The notes below the pieces were generated by a model. It was not told where the DNA came from, searched no databases, and saw only the letters and a list, made by a program, of their open reading frames with translations. A program made the position numbers and the translations under genes. 12,763 bases of DNA from Bacillota bacterium (lineage in GTDB: Bacteria; Bacillota; Clostridia; Oscillospirales; Ruminococcaceae), in contig JAEWWW010000012.1 of the NCBI GenBank assembly GCA_023396215.1, forward strand, positions 1 through 12,763. The letters are read 5' to 3'. Below, one piece after another: positions 1 through 7,121 of this stretch (position 1 is its first letter; the number at the start of each line of letters is the position of its first letter).

Positions 1-1393
1 CGTCCCCAATCGATTGCAGCGTGGTTCTCAAAAGCTCTTTTTCCTGCAGCAGCTCTTTCCAGTAGCGCTCCTTGTCGGTCACATCGAAGAGGATGGCATA
101 GAGCAGCCTGCGCCCCCCCTCGGTAATAAAGGAGGCGTAGACGTCCAAAAGCCGTATCTCGCCGCTTTTAAGGCGGAAAGGAGCGGAGGAAAACATGGCG
201 TCCCCGGTCAATTCAGACTGGTACCTTTGGGCCACTATGTCGGCGGGGAGAAGGTTGAACTCCTGCGCGGAGTGCCCCAGCATCTCTTCTCTGGTGTGGC
301 CAAAATAGTTCAGCATGGCGGGGTTTACATCCATAATTTCTCTTGTTGCCGCGTCTATCACAACCATGAGGGCGCTGTGCTGCTCAAACATGGCCTGCAG
401 CCGCCGCGCCAGCACTTCGTTACTCTGCTGCTGCTCCTCCAGCCTTTTTTTGCTGAGGACAAACAGCATAAAGATGACCCCCGCCGCTGTGGCGGTAATG
501 ATGATAGCCCCCGTACTGGTGCGCACCACGTCGCTGAAAATATTCGCCGAGCGCAGCAGCACATCCGCCCCCCGCACAAAAGAAACCAGATGCCAGCCGC
601 CATACTCCAGCCGGTCGGCCGACGCATAGTAAACCTCGCCGTGGCGGAGGAAGGTGGTGCTGTCCATCTCGGGGCTGCTGATAATCGCCGAGATGCGGTT
701 AACCTCCGCCTCTGTCAGGTCATAGGCATATAAAACCGAAAGCAGGTTTCCCTCCCGCCCCGGTTCAAAGGTGTTGAATAAAATCTGCCCGTCGGCGGTG
801 ATGAGGCTGCACAGCACGTCCTGATAGACGGCGCTCTCACCGATATCGGGGAGAAGGTCGTCGGCCGCTATGCGGGTGTAAAATGCGCCGGTTGCTTCGC
901 CGCCTTCCCGCAGCCCAAGGAGGATAGGAAGATAGTATTCCCCCAGAGAGGGGTCGTAATGAACATTGCCCACCACCGTTTCGCCCCGGACCAGCCGCGG
1001 AAGGGCTTCGGCTGCATCGTCAGGCGAGAAAAAAGAGGATGGCTCCGCCCGCAACTGCTCCATCGTGCTGTACTCGACGATATAAACAGGGTTTGCGGCG
1101 TTTCTCTGCTCTAAAAAGTCCTGCGGCCCGGCGCTTTCGGTAAGATGGAATATAGCCTCCGCCGTCTTTATGGCTCTGCCCGCATCCTCGATGGCCCTGT
1201 CAATCTGGGCGGCATTTTGGTGGGTATGAACGTTCAGGCTGCCGGAAATCAGGCTTGCGAACTCTGTATCCAGCCGCTGCTTTTCATGAAGGAAAAGCAG
1301 CGTGATTGAGGCCGCAAAGGCAAGGCCGCATAAAATCAGCACCAAAACCGTCTTTTTTCGCAACAGGAACGCGCCCTTTTCAAGCTTTCCCAA
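1..1393 (-). CDS. Membrane-bound PAS sensor protein (C-terminus beyond window edge)
   Basis: The frame is open for 464 codons and runs off the window edge. The N-terminus is KR-rich, followed by a membrane segment at about residues 14-36. An extracytoplasmic region of about 250 residues follows (37-290, Cache-like by layout, including VYIVEYST and ADGQILFNTFEPG). A second membrane segment lies at about 294-314 and a PAS domain at about 335-441 (MVVIDAATREIMDVNPAML ... LLYAILFDVTD). The last residues, LRTTLQSIGD, are typical of the start of another PAS domain. The output domain (GGDEF, HD-GYP, EAL or histidine kinase) is not in the window, so the enzymatic class is unknown. I chose TTG at 1393 because AAGGGGGG lies 8 nt upstream. 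The nearby ATG at 1400 is in another frame and meets TGA after six codons. The gene lies downstream of a chemoreceptor, separated by a MITE-like element and a hairpin leader. Confidence 0.8.
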   Translation of the reverse strand, partial: MGKLEKGAFLLRKKTVLVLILCGLAFAASITLLFLHEKQRLDTEFASLISGSLNVHTHQNAAQIDRAIEDAGRAIKTAEAIFHLTESAGPQDFLEQRNAANPVYIVEYSTMEQLRAEPSSFFSPDDAAEALPRLVRGETVVGNVHYDPSLGEYYLPILLGLREGGEATGAFYTRIAADDLLPDIGESAVYQDVLCSLITADGQILFNTFEPGREGNLLSVLYAYDLTEAEVNRISAIISSPEMDSTTFLRHGEVYYASADRLEYGGWHLVSFVRGADVLLRSANIFSDVVRTSTGAIIITATAAGVIFMLFVLSKKRLEEQQQSNEVLARRLQAMFEQHSALMVVIDAATREIMDVNPAMLNYFGHTREEMLGHSAQEFNLLPADIVAQRYQSELTGDAMFSSAPFRLKSGEIRLLDVYASFITEGGRRLLYAILFDVTDKERYWKELLQEKELLRTTLQSIGD

Positions 1394-1400
1394 ATGACAT

Positions 1401-1562
1401 GCCCCCCTTATCAGACCTCTGTGGGCCGATTTATGGTAAGAGGTAAGCTTTATCGGGCAAATTGAGGCGGGTACCCCGCTCCAACCGCCCGATAAAGCCG
1501 CTTACGGAAAATTATCCAACCCCCTGTTTGCCGGTGATACAGCATCCCCGGCCCGTTGGGCT
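1401..1562 (-). other. Structured leader region upstream of the sensor gene
   Basis: This stretch has no coding frame that I can support. It holds several inverted repeats: ACCTCT at 1415-1420 with AGAGGT at 1439-1444; a nested 12-bp stem at 1447-1498; GCCGG/CCGGC arms around 1530-1552; and GCCC-GTT-GGGC at 1551-1561. In the minus-strand transcript all of them precede the TTG start of the sensor. A GATAAT hexamer lies within the same stretch but without a convincing -35, so I do not call a promoter. Expected riboswitch signatures for c-di-GMP-I were looked for and not found. Confidence 0.4.
1447..1498 (-). promoter_or_regulatory. Nested hairpin: 12-bp outer stem enclosing a 5-bp hairpin
   Basis: GCTTTATCGGGC at 1447-1458 pairs perfectly with GCCCGATAAAGC at 1487-1498. 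Inside, GCGGG (1467-1471) pairs with CCCGC (1475-1479) around a 3-nt loop. No T-run follows on either strand, so it is not a standard terminator. It starts 54 bp upstream of the sensor start, so a cis-acting RNA structure or protein-binding palindrome is possible. The function is not known. Confidence 0.5.
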
Positions 1563-1726
1563 TAGGGACTTTCTTAAAACTCCAAACTCTTGGCAAATTC
1601 TACTGAAACCGGCATCTGCCGCGTTCAAAATCCTCGGAATACATGCAGTATTCCTGCGCCTTTTGCCTTGTAGCCACTTGTTTTCAGCGAATTTTCCGGC
1701 GGCTTTCCGTTTTAAGAAACGCCCTA
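1563..1726. mobile_element. MITE-like palindromic element with TA flanks
   Basis: Both ends read TAGGG, two variable bases, then TTTCTTAAAAC on opposite strands (left 1563-1580, right 1709-1726 inverted). That is 16 of 18 matching terminal bases. Sequence symmetry continues inward: AAATTC followed within 0-2 bases by CTGAAA occurs in both halves. At the exact centre is a perfect GGAATAC-ATGCA-GTATTCC hairpin (1636-1654). The halves are 80 and 79 bases, so the whole element can fold as one long imperfect hairpin. A TA dinucleotide at each end fits a TA target duplication of the IS630/Tc1-mariner type. It encodes nothing I can recognise. On the minus strand its edge TA forms part of the TAG stop of the chemoreceptor gene. 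Alternative: a non-mobile hairpin repeat or receptor-gene terminator. Confidence 0.6.
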
Positions 1727-3877
1727 GTATTTCTCTATGCTGAAAGCGGCTTCGGCCAACGGCTCCTGAAAAGCTGGCAGCTTATGCGGCGAAAGCGCCG
1801 CCCGCGTCTCCCCTGTCAGGCTATCCTCCAGCGTAAACTTGCCAACCTCCTGATGCAGGGTGGCGGCCTGTGCCGACATCTCCTCGCTGGTGGCCGAATT
1901 CTCCTCGGCGGTGGCGGCATTGGTCTGCACCACCGACGAAACCTGGGAAATCCCCTCCTTGACCTGCTCGATGGCTTCGGTCTGCTGGATAGAGGCTTCC
2001 TCGATTTTCTGGAAGCTTTCATTTACCTTGACGGCTGTCGCCCCCACCTCCTGTAGAATCTGCGCGGTTTGGGCGGTCAGCTCGGTTCCTCTGGCCACCA
2101 TATCAACCGAGCTCTGGATGAGCTCCCCGGTTTGTCCGGCAGCTTGAGCCGATTTTGCGGCCAGATTGCGCACCTCGTCGGCCACAACGGCAAAGCCCTT
2201 GCCTGCCGCGCCTGCCCGGGCCGCTTCAATGGCGGCGTTGAGCGCCAGAATGTTGGTCTGAAAGGCGATATCTTCAATCACTCTGGTGATATTGGCAATC
2301 TCGTTGGAGGAGTTATTGATGTTCTCCATGGCGCTGGCCAGTTGCTGCATCTGCTCGTTGCCCGCCTGAAGGCCTGTGCTGGCCTCCTCGATATACTGTG
2401 CCGCATCCAGCACGTTGGTCAGGTTTTCGCCCGCCTGCACCGCAATCTGCTCAATGGTGGAGCTCAGCTCCTGCACCGTGGCGGCCTGCTGGGTGGAGCC
2501 GGAAGCAAGGGCCTGCGCCCCGCTTGCCACCTGAGAGGAACCGGCGCTGACCTGCCCTGCGGCAGCGTCGATGGCATGCAGCGTGTGGTTAAGCGACACC
2601 GAAAGGTCGGTGAACGCCTTACGAATAGAAGCGAACTGCCCCACATAATCCTCTTTGAGGCGGATGCGCATATCCCCCGCGGCCATGTTTTCGAGGGCGA
2701 GGGTAATTTCCCTGATATAGGCGATATACCGGCGCAACTGCACAACGGTGCGGTTGATGGCGTCTGCCATCTGGCCGGTTTCATCGCGGGAGCCAACCTG
2801 CGCCGTGACCTCCAGATTGCCCTCGGCAATCTGGTTGGCGGTTTTGGTCAGCGCCTTGATGGGGGCGGCAATCTGGCGCGACAGCACCAGCAGCAGGATG
2901 GCGATAATGGCGACGGCGATGGCAGAGGTGCTCAGCATCGCGGTGCACACATCAAAGAACGCCTGATTAAATTCCGCGTTAGGCAGGCCGGTGGCCACCA
3001 TCCAGCCGGTGTTGCCCACCTGCGAAACATAGCCATGGCTCAAAAGACCGTGGGAGGTATATTGCAGGCTGCCCTCTGTCTTGGAGAGCATGGCCTCTTT
3101 AATATCCTCCGACATGTCGGCTTCGGAGATGTTGAGGTTGATGTTTTCGGCCGCAGGGTGGTAGATGACCTGACCCTCGCCGGTGGTGAGCACATAGAAG
3201 CCGGTTTCGCCAAGGGTGTAGCCCTGAATGGTGGTCGACAGCCCCTCCAGCGAAAAATCCATACCGACCGCGCCGATAATCTCGGACGTACCCTCCTTGA
3301 ACACCGGGGCCACCACATTAACAATCTGCTGCCTGGTGACGCTGTCCTCCTAGGGCTCGGTTAAAATGGCGGCCTTGGCGCTGCTCATCTCGATGAACCA
3401 CGGGCGCTTCTGGATATCCCAGTCGCCGGCCAAAAGGTACCCGTCGGCCTGCACAAGCTGGCTGGAGTCTACGTCCGCAATCCAAACCGCCATGGCCGTG
3501 GCGCTGTTTGCACTCTGCACGTTTTCCAGCGTGCGCTTCAGCGAAGGAAAATCGACGTACTCGTCAATCTTGACGCCCGGCTGGATATTGTTCAGCAGCG
3601 CCTCCAGCTCTGCGCTTTCGGCGATGGTCTTGACAATCTCAAGATGGGTGGAAAAGAAATTTTTGATGTCACTCGAGGCCGCCAGCGACCGGGCGCTCAG
3701 CTCCTTGGTGGTAAGCTCGGTTACGGTGGAGCTGACGATGGTGAGTATTACAAAGCAGACCGCCAAAAATATCAGAATGATAGGCCCTCCGATAGAGGTA
3801 AGGATTCGGGAAGCCAGCGTTTTAAACCCTTTTGCAGATAAGCTCGAGCCTTTTGGGGCCCCTTTGTCTTTGCGCAT
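1724..3877 (-). pseudogene. Methyl-accepting chemotaxis protein (dCache type) interrupted by in-frame TAG
   Basis: This is a chemoreceptor of 717 codons if read through. It has a TM1 at about residues 30-50 and an extracytoplasmic double-Cache domain at about 55-300, with GDWDIQKRPWF before the stop and IIGAVGMDFSLEGL after it. A TM2 follows at about 312-334, then HAMP at about 335-387 and a second HAMP-like linker. The cytoplasmic signalling hairpin has the highly conserved tip at about 535-579 (AFQTNILALNAAIEAARAG, KGFAVVADEVRNLA). Start ATG 3877 is chosen for GAGGGG upstream; a GTG/ATG further upstream is less likely. Codon 176 (3352-3350) is TAG, in the context LTEP-TAG-EDSV, where the family usually has Tyr. 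Frame is unbroken on both sides, so one base change separates this from a full gene. The product would be a truncated periplasmic fragment unless the TAG is suppressed or is a sequence error. Confidence 0.85.
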
Positions 3878-3978
3878 TTTGATATCCCCTCTGCTTCTAT
3901 TTATTGATTTTCGCACCAACTTATTTGCATTTTCTCAGATAAAACGGCGTTTACCTGTTTCAGGATGCTATATCATAT

Positions 3979-4008
3979 ACTATATCGGTTAAATCACGGT
4001 AAAATCAA
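3979..4008 (-). promoter_or_regulatory. Promoter of the chemoreceptor gene
   Basis: On the minus strand TTGATT (4008-4003) and TATAGT (3984-3979) are separated by 18 bp, a fair sigma-A promoter. The -10 overlaps ACCGATAT (3989-3982), which matches seven of eight bases of the SigD/FliA motility -10 motif GCCGATAT. The TAAA -35 expected for that sigma factor is absent (TTGA lies 15 nt upstream). Surrounding DNA (3890-4080) is AT-rich and otherwise shows no gene. Transcription would start about 100 bp upstream of the ATG at 3877. Confidence 0.5.
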
Positions 4009-4152
4009 GCTTTTTCGACAATATTTTACAAAAAAATTTGTTTGATTGACTAATAGATGGGATTCTGTTTTATTCATAATTCTCAAAATTGTTCCGATTG
4101 GCCCCCATGTGGGTGCGCGGCACATCCCCCGCGCGGGCACGGCGGCGGCAAA

Positions 4153-4189
4153 ATGCCCGGCGAAGCAAATGGCTTGCTTCGCCGGGCAT
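4153..4189 (-). terminator. Rho-independent terminator, 16-bp perfect stem
   Basis: ATGCCCGGCGAAGCAA (4153-4168) pairs perfectly with TTGCTTCGCCGGGCAT (4174-4189) around a 5-nt loop. In minus-strand direction the stem is followed by TTTTGCC. It begins 8 bp after the TAG stop (4198) of the PHP-like remnant, so it ends the decayed deoR/PHP run and insulates the chemoreceptor promoter. Confidence 0.8.
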
Positions 4190-4197
4190 GGTGATTG

Positions 4198-4409
4198 CTA
4201 TGTGGGGTGCGGGCCGATGACCGAGTTGGTGTACCCCATATCGGCCAGCACAGCCATGATATGGCTCTCCTGCACGGCGGCGCTTCCCTGCGCGGCTGCG
4301 AGAACATCTTCCCATCTGATGGGGTAGAAAGCGCCCAGCTTCTCGACAATCTGCCGCTTTTGCTTTTGGCGCTGCGCCAGCGTGGCGCTGCAGAACCGGG
4401 TAAGCGCCT
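4198..4409 (-). pseudogene. Fragment resembling the C-terminal part of a PHP-domain phosphoesterase
   Basis: About 70 codons in a frame different from the upstream deoR remnant. The residues LAQRQKQKRQIVEKLGAF, then YPIRWEDVLAAAQGS, then QESHIMAVLADMGYTNS recall the helical region after the catalytic core of PHP-family phosphoesterases (histidinol-phosphatase/RnaAM-like). There the pattern is WEDVL..A, a conserved H, and ALV.KGY.SS. The metal-binding HxHTxxSDG segment is not present, and the frame stops at TAG soon after the GYTNS motif, so both ends appear missing. It probably became joined to deoR by a deletion near 4405-4413. The family assignment rests on recalled motif similarity only. 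Confidence 0.45.
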
Positions 4410-5070
4410 CCGGCCTTTGCCAGCTTGGAGTGGTCGGCCAGAAGAATCGCCTTTTGCGCCCGCACAATCATCATCCGCTTGGCTTCGATTTCATGGTGGC
4501 TGCTGTCGGCAATCTTGTTGCCCATCGATATGCCGGCGCAGGAGAAAAACGCCTTGCTGGGGTAGTATTCCTCGGCGATTTTCAGAGTGCCCGCCCCATG
4601 CACCGAAAGATTGCTGGGGTTAAAAACGCCCCCCAGGCAGATCATCAGCCAGTTGTGGTTGGCGTATTTGGTGGCCTCCACAAGAAAATTGATGGAATTG
4701 GTGAGGATGGTAATCTTCTTTTAGGCGGGGATATACTGGGGCAGGTGCAGAAGGGTGGAGCTGTTGTCCACAAAGATGGTGTCCCCGCTTTCGATGAAGA
4801 ACGCCGCCTTTTGGCAAATCTGCTTTTTTCTTCTATGTGCCGGATGCCCCGAATCTGCACAGGGAACTCTCTGGTTTGCGTCGCGGATATGGTCGCCAGC
4901 ACCGCGCCGCCATGTGTGCGCTTAAGTACTCCCTGACGCTCCAGGTGGCCAAGATCCCTGCGAATCGTTTCCCGGGAAATTTAAAAATGATCCGCTAAGT
5001 TGTTGACGTTGATACTGCCGTCCTTTTCCAGCAGGCGCAGTATCCATGCTTTCCGCTGCTCAGTATACAT
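4410..5070 (-). pseudogene. DeoR-family sugar-operon repressor, decayed
   Basis: The start is ATG 5070: MYTEQRKAWILRLLEKDG followed by a DeoR winged-HTH (INVNNLADHF-stop-ISRETIRRDLGHLE, then GVLKRTHGGAV). The effector-binding region follows (SGDTIFVDNSSTLLHL, ILTNSINFLVEATKYA, GGVFNPSNLSVHG, HSKLAKAG). Three lesions are visible. Codon 30 is TAA (4983-4981), inside the recognition-helix region. A frame change in the T6/A6 run at 4824-4829 is repaired by adding one A. A second TAA lies at 4723-4721 (YIPA-stop-KKITIL). After LAKAG the last ~50 residues normal for the family are absent and PHP-like sequence follows. No good ribosome site precedes the ATG. DeoR repressors usually bind a sugar phosphate and control a neighbouring sugar operon, which fits the adjacent Gfo/Idh remnant. 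Confidence 0.85.
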
Positions 5071-5201
5071 TCAGGTTCACGCCGGGTATTGCAGTCCTAT
5101 TGCTTGTTCTGTGACCATTTCTGTTTGAATTTTACCATTTCATACGAGTAGATTCCATAGGCTGCTCCTGAACATGCGGATTTTGCCCTGAACATTAACG
5201 G
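5071..5201. other. Short intergenic gap upstream of the decayed deoR
   Basis: This is 131 bp between the Gfo/Idh stop and the deoR ATG. A 33-codon frame on the minus strand (starting near 5187) has no recognisable features. TGTTCAGG occurs twice about 20 bp apart. I see no convincing promoter, terminator or ribosome site here. Confidence 0.3.
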
Positions 5202-6187
5202 TCACAAGGCCTGTACTTCGACCCATTGCTGTTTTTGACTGCTCTCAAAAATCTTGTCGCACAGCACCATTTCGTGCCACCCGTCTGCCGCTGTGGCAAA
5301 GTCGCGGGGGGCGTTTGGGTTATCCAGGCTGTTGTATACCTGTGTAAAGCACTGCTTAAAGGCGTCGGGGAAGCCCTCCTGATGCCCGATGGGGTATGCC
5401 ACAAGCTCGCGGCTGTCGGGGTGGACGGTGGCAAAGCCTTTTTCAAGCACCTCGCAATAGCTGTCCTTGTTGCCAAGCACCAGTTGGTTGCACTTTTCGC
5501 TTCTCCACTGGGCGGATTTTTTGTAGCCGCCGATGAGAACGTCGATGTCTACCGATTTGCCCGCGATGACCTGCGAGAAGAAGGCGCTGCCCTTGGCCCC
5601 CCGGGAAGCGGAACATGACGCTGGCGCAGTCCTCGGTGCTGATGGGGATGTTCTCGTAGTCGTCCTCGCTGAACTTTTCGGTGGAGCAGGCCACCACGTT
5701 CTTTTTGGGCTTTTTGCGGGTGGGATGAATGATGCTGAAATCGGCGCAGACATGGGTAATCTTCTGCCCGCTCACAAACTCCACAAGGCCCATCCAGTGG
5801 GAGCCTATATCGGTCACCACCCGGGTTTTACCCGATTCCTCGGCGCTCAGGCGCCAGCTATAATCGGTTTCGTACAAAAGCCAGTCCTGCGTGCAGGTGC
5901 CGGTGATAGAGAACACGCCGCCCAAATCGCCGTCCTTGATGACGTTGCGCAGATGGTGGGCCATGGGGTAAAAGCGGTTGTGGAAGTTCAGCGCCATGGT
6001 CAGGCCGGTTTCCTCCACCTTGCCCACCAGCAGCTCGGGTTCCTGCGCGGTGGTGGTCATGGGCTTTTCGCAAATCAGGTCGACGCCGCGCTCCAGAGCG
6101 TACATGGCAATCTCAAAATGGGTGTTGTTGGGGGTGCAGATGTGCACCACGTCCAGCTTCATCGAATCAATCATATCCTTGTTTCCG
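5202..6187 (-). pseudogene. Gfo/Idh/MocA-family oxidoreductase, N-terminus deleted and frameshifted
   Basis: This is an NAD(P)-dependent sugar or inositol dehydrogenase family member. The recognisable part begins MIDSMKLDVVHICTPNNTHF near 6174. It then shows the Rossmann-fold EKP motif (DLICEKPMTTTAQ), LNFHNRFYPMAHHLRN, and the TDIGSHWMG motif carrying the family's Asp and His. The C-terminal part ends AADGWHEMVLCDKIFESS at TGA 5202. The first ~60 residues, with the GxGxxG nucleotide loop and the usual start, are missing; the gene begins exactly where the alkA-like gene stops. In a run of six G on the minus strand (5597-5602) the frame changes by +1. Removing one G restores FRFPGAKGSAFFSQV, the normal family reading. 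There is no plausible start with a ribosome site. It is presumably non-functional. Confidence 0.85.
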
Positions 6188-6859
6188 TTATTTGGCGATG
6201 TTCTTTTTGGCCTTGATTTTGGGGGCGCGGTCGATAAGCCCTTCACATGCGCCATGGGATATTTTCCAAAGATACAGGCTTGCCACGGTTGCGTAGGGTG
6301 AATACCGCCGTTTGTATTTCGCAAACAGCTCCGGCGTAATTTCTCTGTGGCGGTACAGCATACGCAGGCCCCGCAGGATTGCCATATCACCCCAGCTGAT
6401 GACGTCCGGGCGCCGCATGGAAAATATCATCAGCATTTCCGCCGTCCAAACGCCAATTCCCCTGATCTGGCTTAGCCTCTTGCAAACGTCGGAATCGGAC
6501 ATGGTTTGAAGCTGCTCCAAATCCAAGCTCCCATCCACAACGCCGTCGGCAATTTCCTTGATGTAAACGGCCTTTCGCATGGAGATGCCGCACCTTTGCA
6601 GCTCCTCTGCAGGGATAGAGGCTATGTGCGCCGGCAATACCGGCTCGAATAGGGTCTGAAACCGCAGCCACACCGTTTCTTGTGCCTTGATTGATATCTG
6701 CTGCCCAATGATGGAATTGACAAGCGCCATGAACAGATCGGGAATCACCTCATGGTACACATGCCCAATTTCATCTATCGCTTTTCCCAAGGCGGAATCC
6801 TTCGCCTTTAAGTAGGCGATTTCTTTTTCTCCATACTTAAAATACTGCGTTTCGCCCAC
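6188..6859 (-). CDS. HhH-GPD DNA glycosylase, AlkA-like (3-methyladenine type)
   Basis: A 223-residue base-excision-repair glycosylase that removes alkylated purines. It has NSIIGQQISIKAQ at about 48-60, the helix-hairpin-helix LSQIRGIGVWTAEM at about 129-142, the likely catalytic Asp158 in ISWGDMAILRG, and YSPYATVASLYLW near 186-198, all family hallmarks. The start is GTG 6859 with GGGAAGG about 7 nt upstream. It lacks the N-terminal AlkA_N domain and is therefore the short form, unlike the fused AlkA upstream in the same operon. The last ~20 residues (GLIDRAPKIKAKKNIAK) are unlike an AlkA end. They resemble the second strand and helix of a Gfo/Idh Rossmann domain, so the C-terminus is probably a deletion fusion with the downstream gene. 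The catalytic core looks intact and the protein may be active. Confidence 0.85.
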   Translation of the reverse strand: MGETQYFKYGEKEIAYLKAKDSALGKAIDEIGHVYHEVIPDLFMALVNSIIGQQISIKAQETVWLRFQTLFEPVLPAHIASIPAEELQRCGISMRKAVYIKEIADGVVDGSLDLEQLQTMSDSDVCKRLSQIRGIGVWTAEMLMIFSMRRPDVISWGDMAILRGLRMLYRHREITPELFAKYKRRYSPYATVASLYLWKISHGACEGLIDRAPKIKAKKNIAK

Positions 6860-7121
6860 GGTGCAACCTTCCCATCCTCTGTTTGATTATTGGCCATACA
6901 AAGCATCGCTGCCTGCCGGGGCTTTCTGCCGGTTCTGATTGGTACGGGTTTTTCGTCCAAAAGGCGATACAATCCATATTTTCAGGGGATAGGTCAATCC
7001 GGCCCAAGCGGTTGGGGTTGCGCGGGTTGGGGATCAGGAAATGCCCCTCCGCCAGCCTGTTCATAAGCCCCTCCGAATAAAAGGCCGGTATATCCGTTCT
7101 CCGGCCTGCCCTGATTGTCAT
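6837..7121 (-). pseudogene. DUF1848 family protein, N-terminal fragment
   Basis: The frame begins ATG 7121, immediately after the TGA of ogt (TGAATG), so translation is likely coupled. Residues 5-59 match the start of DUF1848 proteins: GRRTDIPAFYSEGLMNRL, NPRNPN, LSPENMDCIAFWTKNP. Family resemblance ends at about 6945. The remaining codons (YQSEPAESPGRQ onward) look like noise and the frame stops inside the following glycosylase gene. DUF1848 proteins are much longer and end in a cysteine-rich metal-binding region, which is absent. The function of the family is not established, but its place in an alkylation-repair operon suggests a DNA-repair-related role. Confidence 0.75.

Noticed and set aside
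14..733. 239-codon plus-strand frame at the left edge
   Set aside because: It is antisense to the PAS sensor, whose domains read clearly on the minus strand through the window edge.
1401..1562. c-di-GMP-I riboswitch upstream of the sensor gene
   Set aside because: A short GGAGCGGGGTACC segment recalls its 3' part, but the conserved GGGCAAACC and ACGCAAAG core pieces are missing.
3350..3352. Pyrrolysine or general UAG recoding
   Set aside because: TAG is the normal stop of the permease at its conserved end, the local position is a usual Tyr, and nearby genes carry TAA lesions as well, which fits decay better; kept only as an alternative.
2069..3364. 431-codon plus-strand frame antisense to the chemoreceptor
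   Set aside because: It mirrors the receptor coding strand, has low-complexity His/Gly-rich translation and no family features; the minus-strand receptor domains are unmistakable.
5088..5187. 33-codon minus-strand frame between Gfo/Idh and deoR
   Set aside because: No ribosome site, no recognisable features, and the length is expected by chance.
5533..6216. 227-codon plus-strand frame over the dehydrogenase
   Set aside because: Antisense shadow; the minus strand carries recognisable Gfo/Idh motifs.
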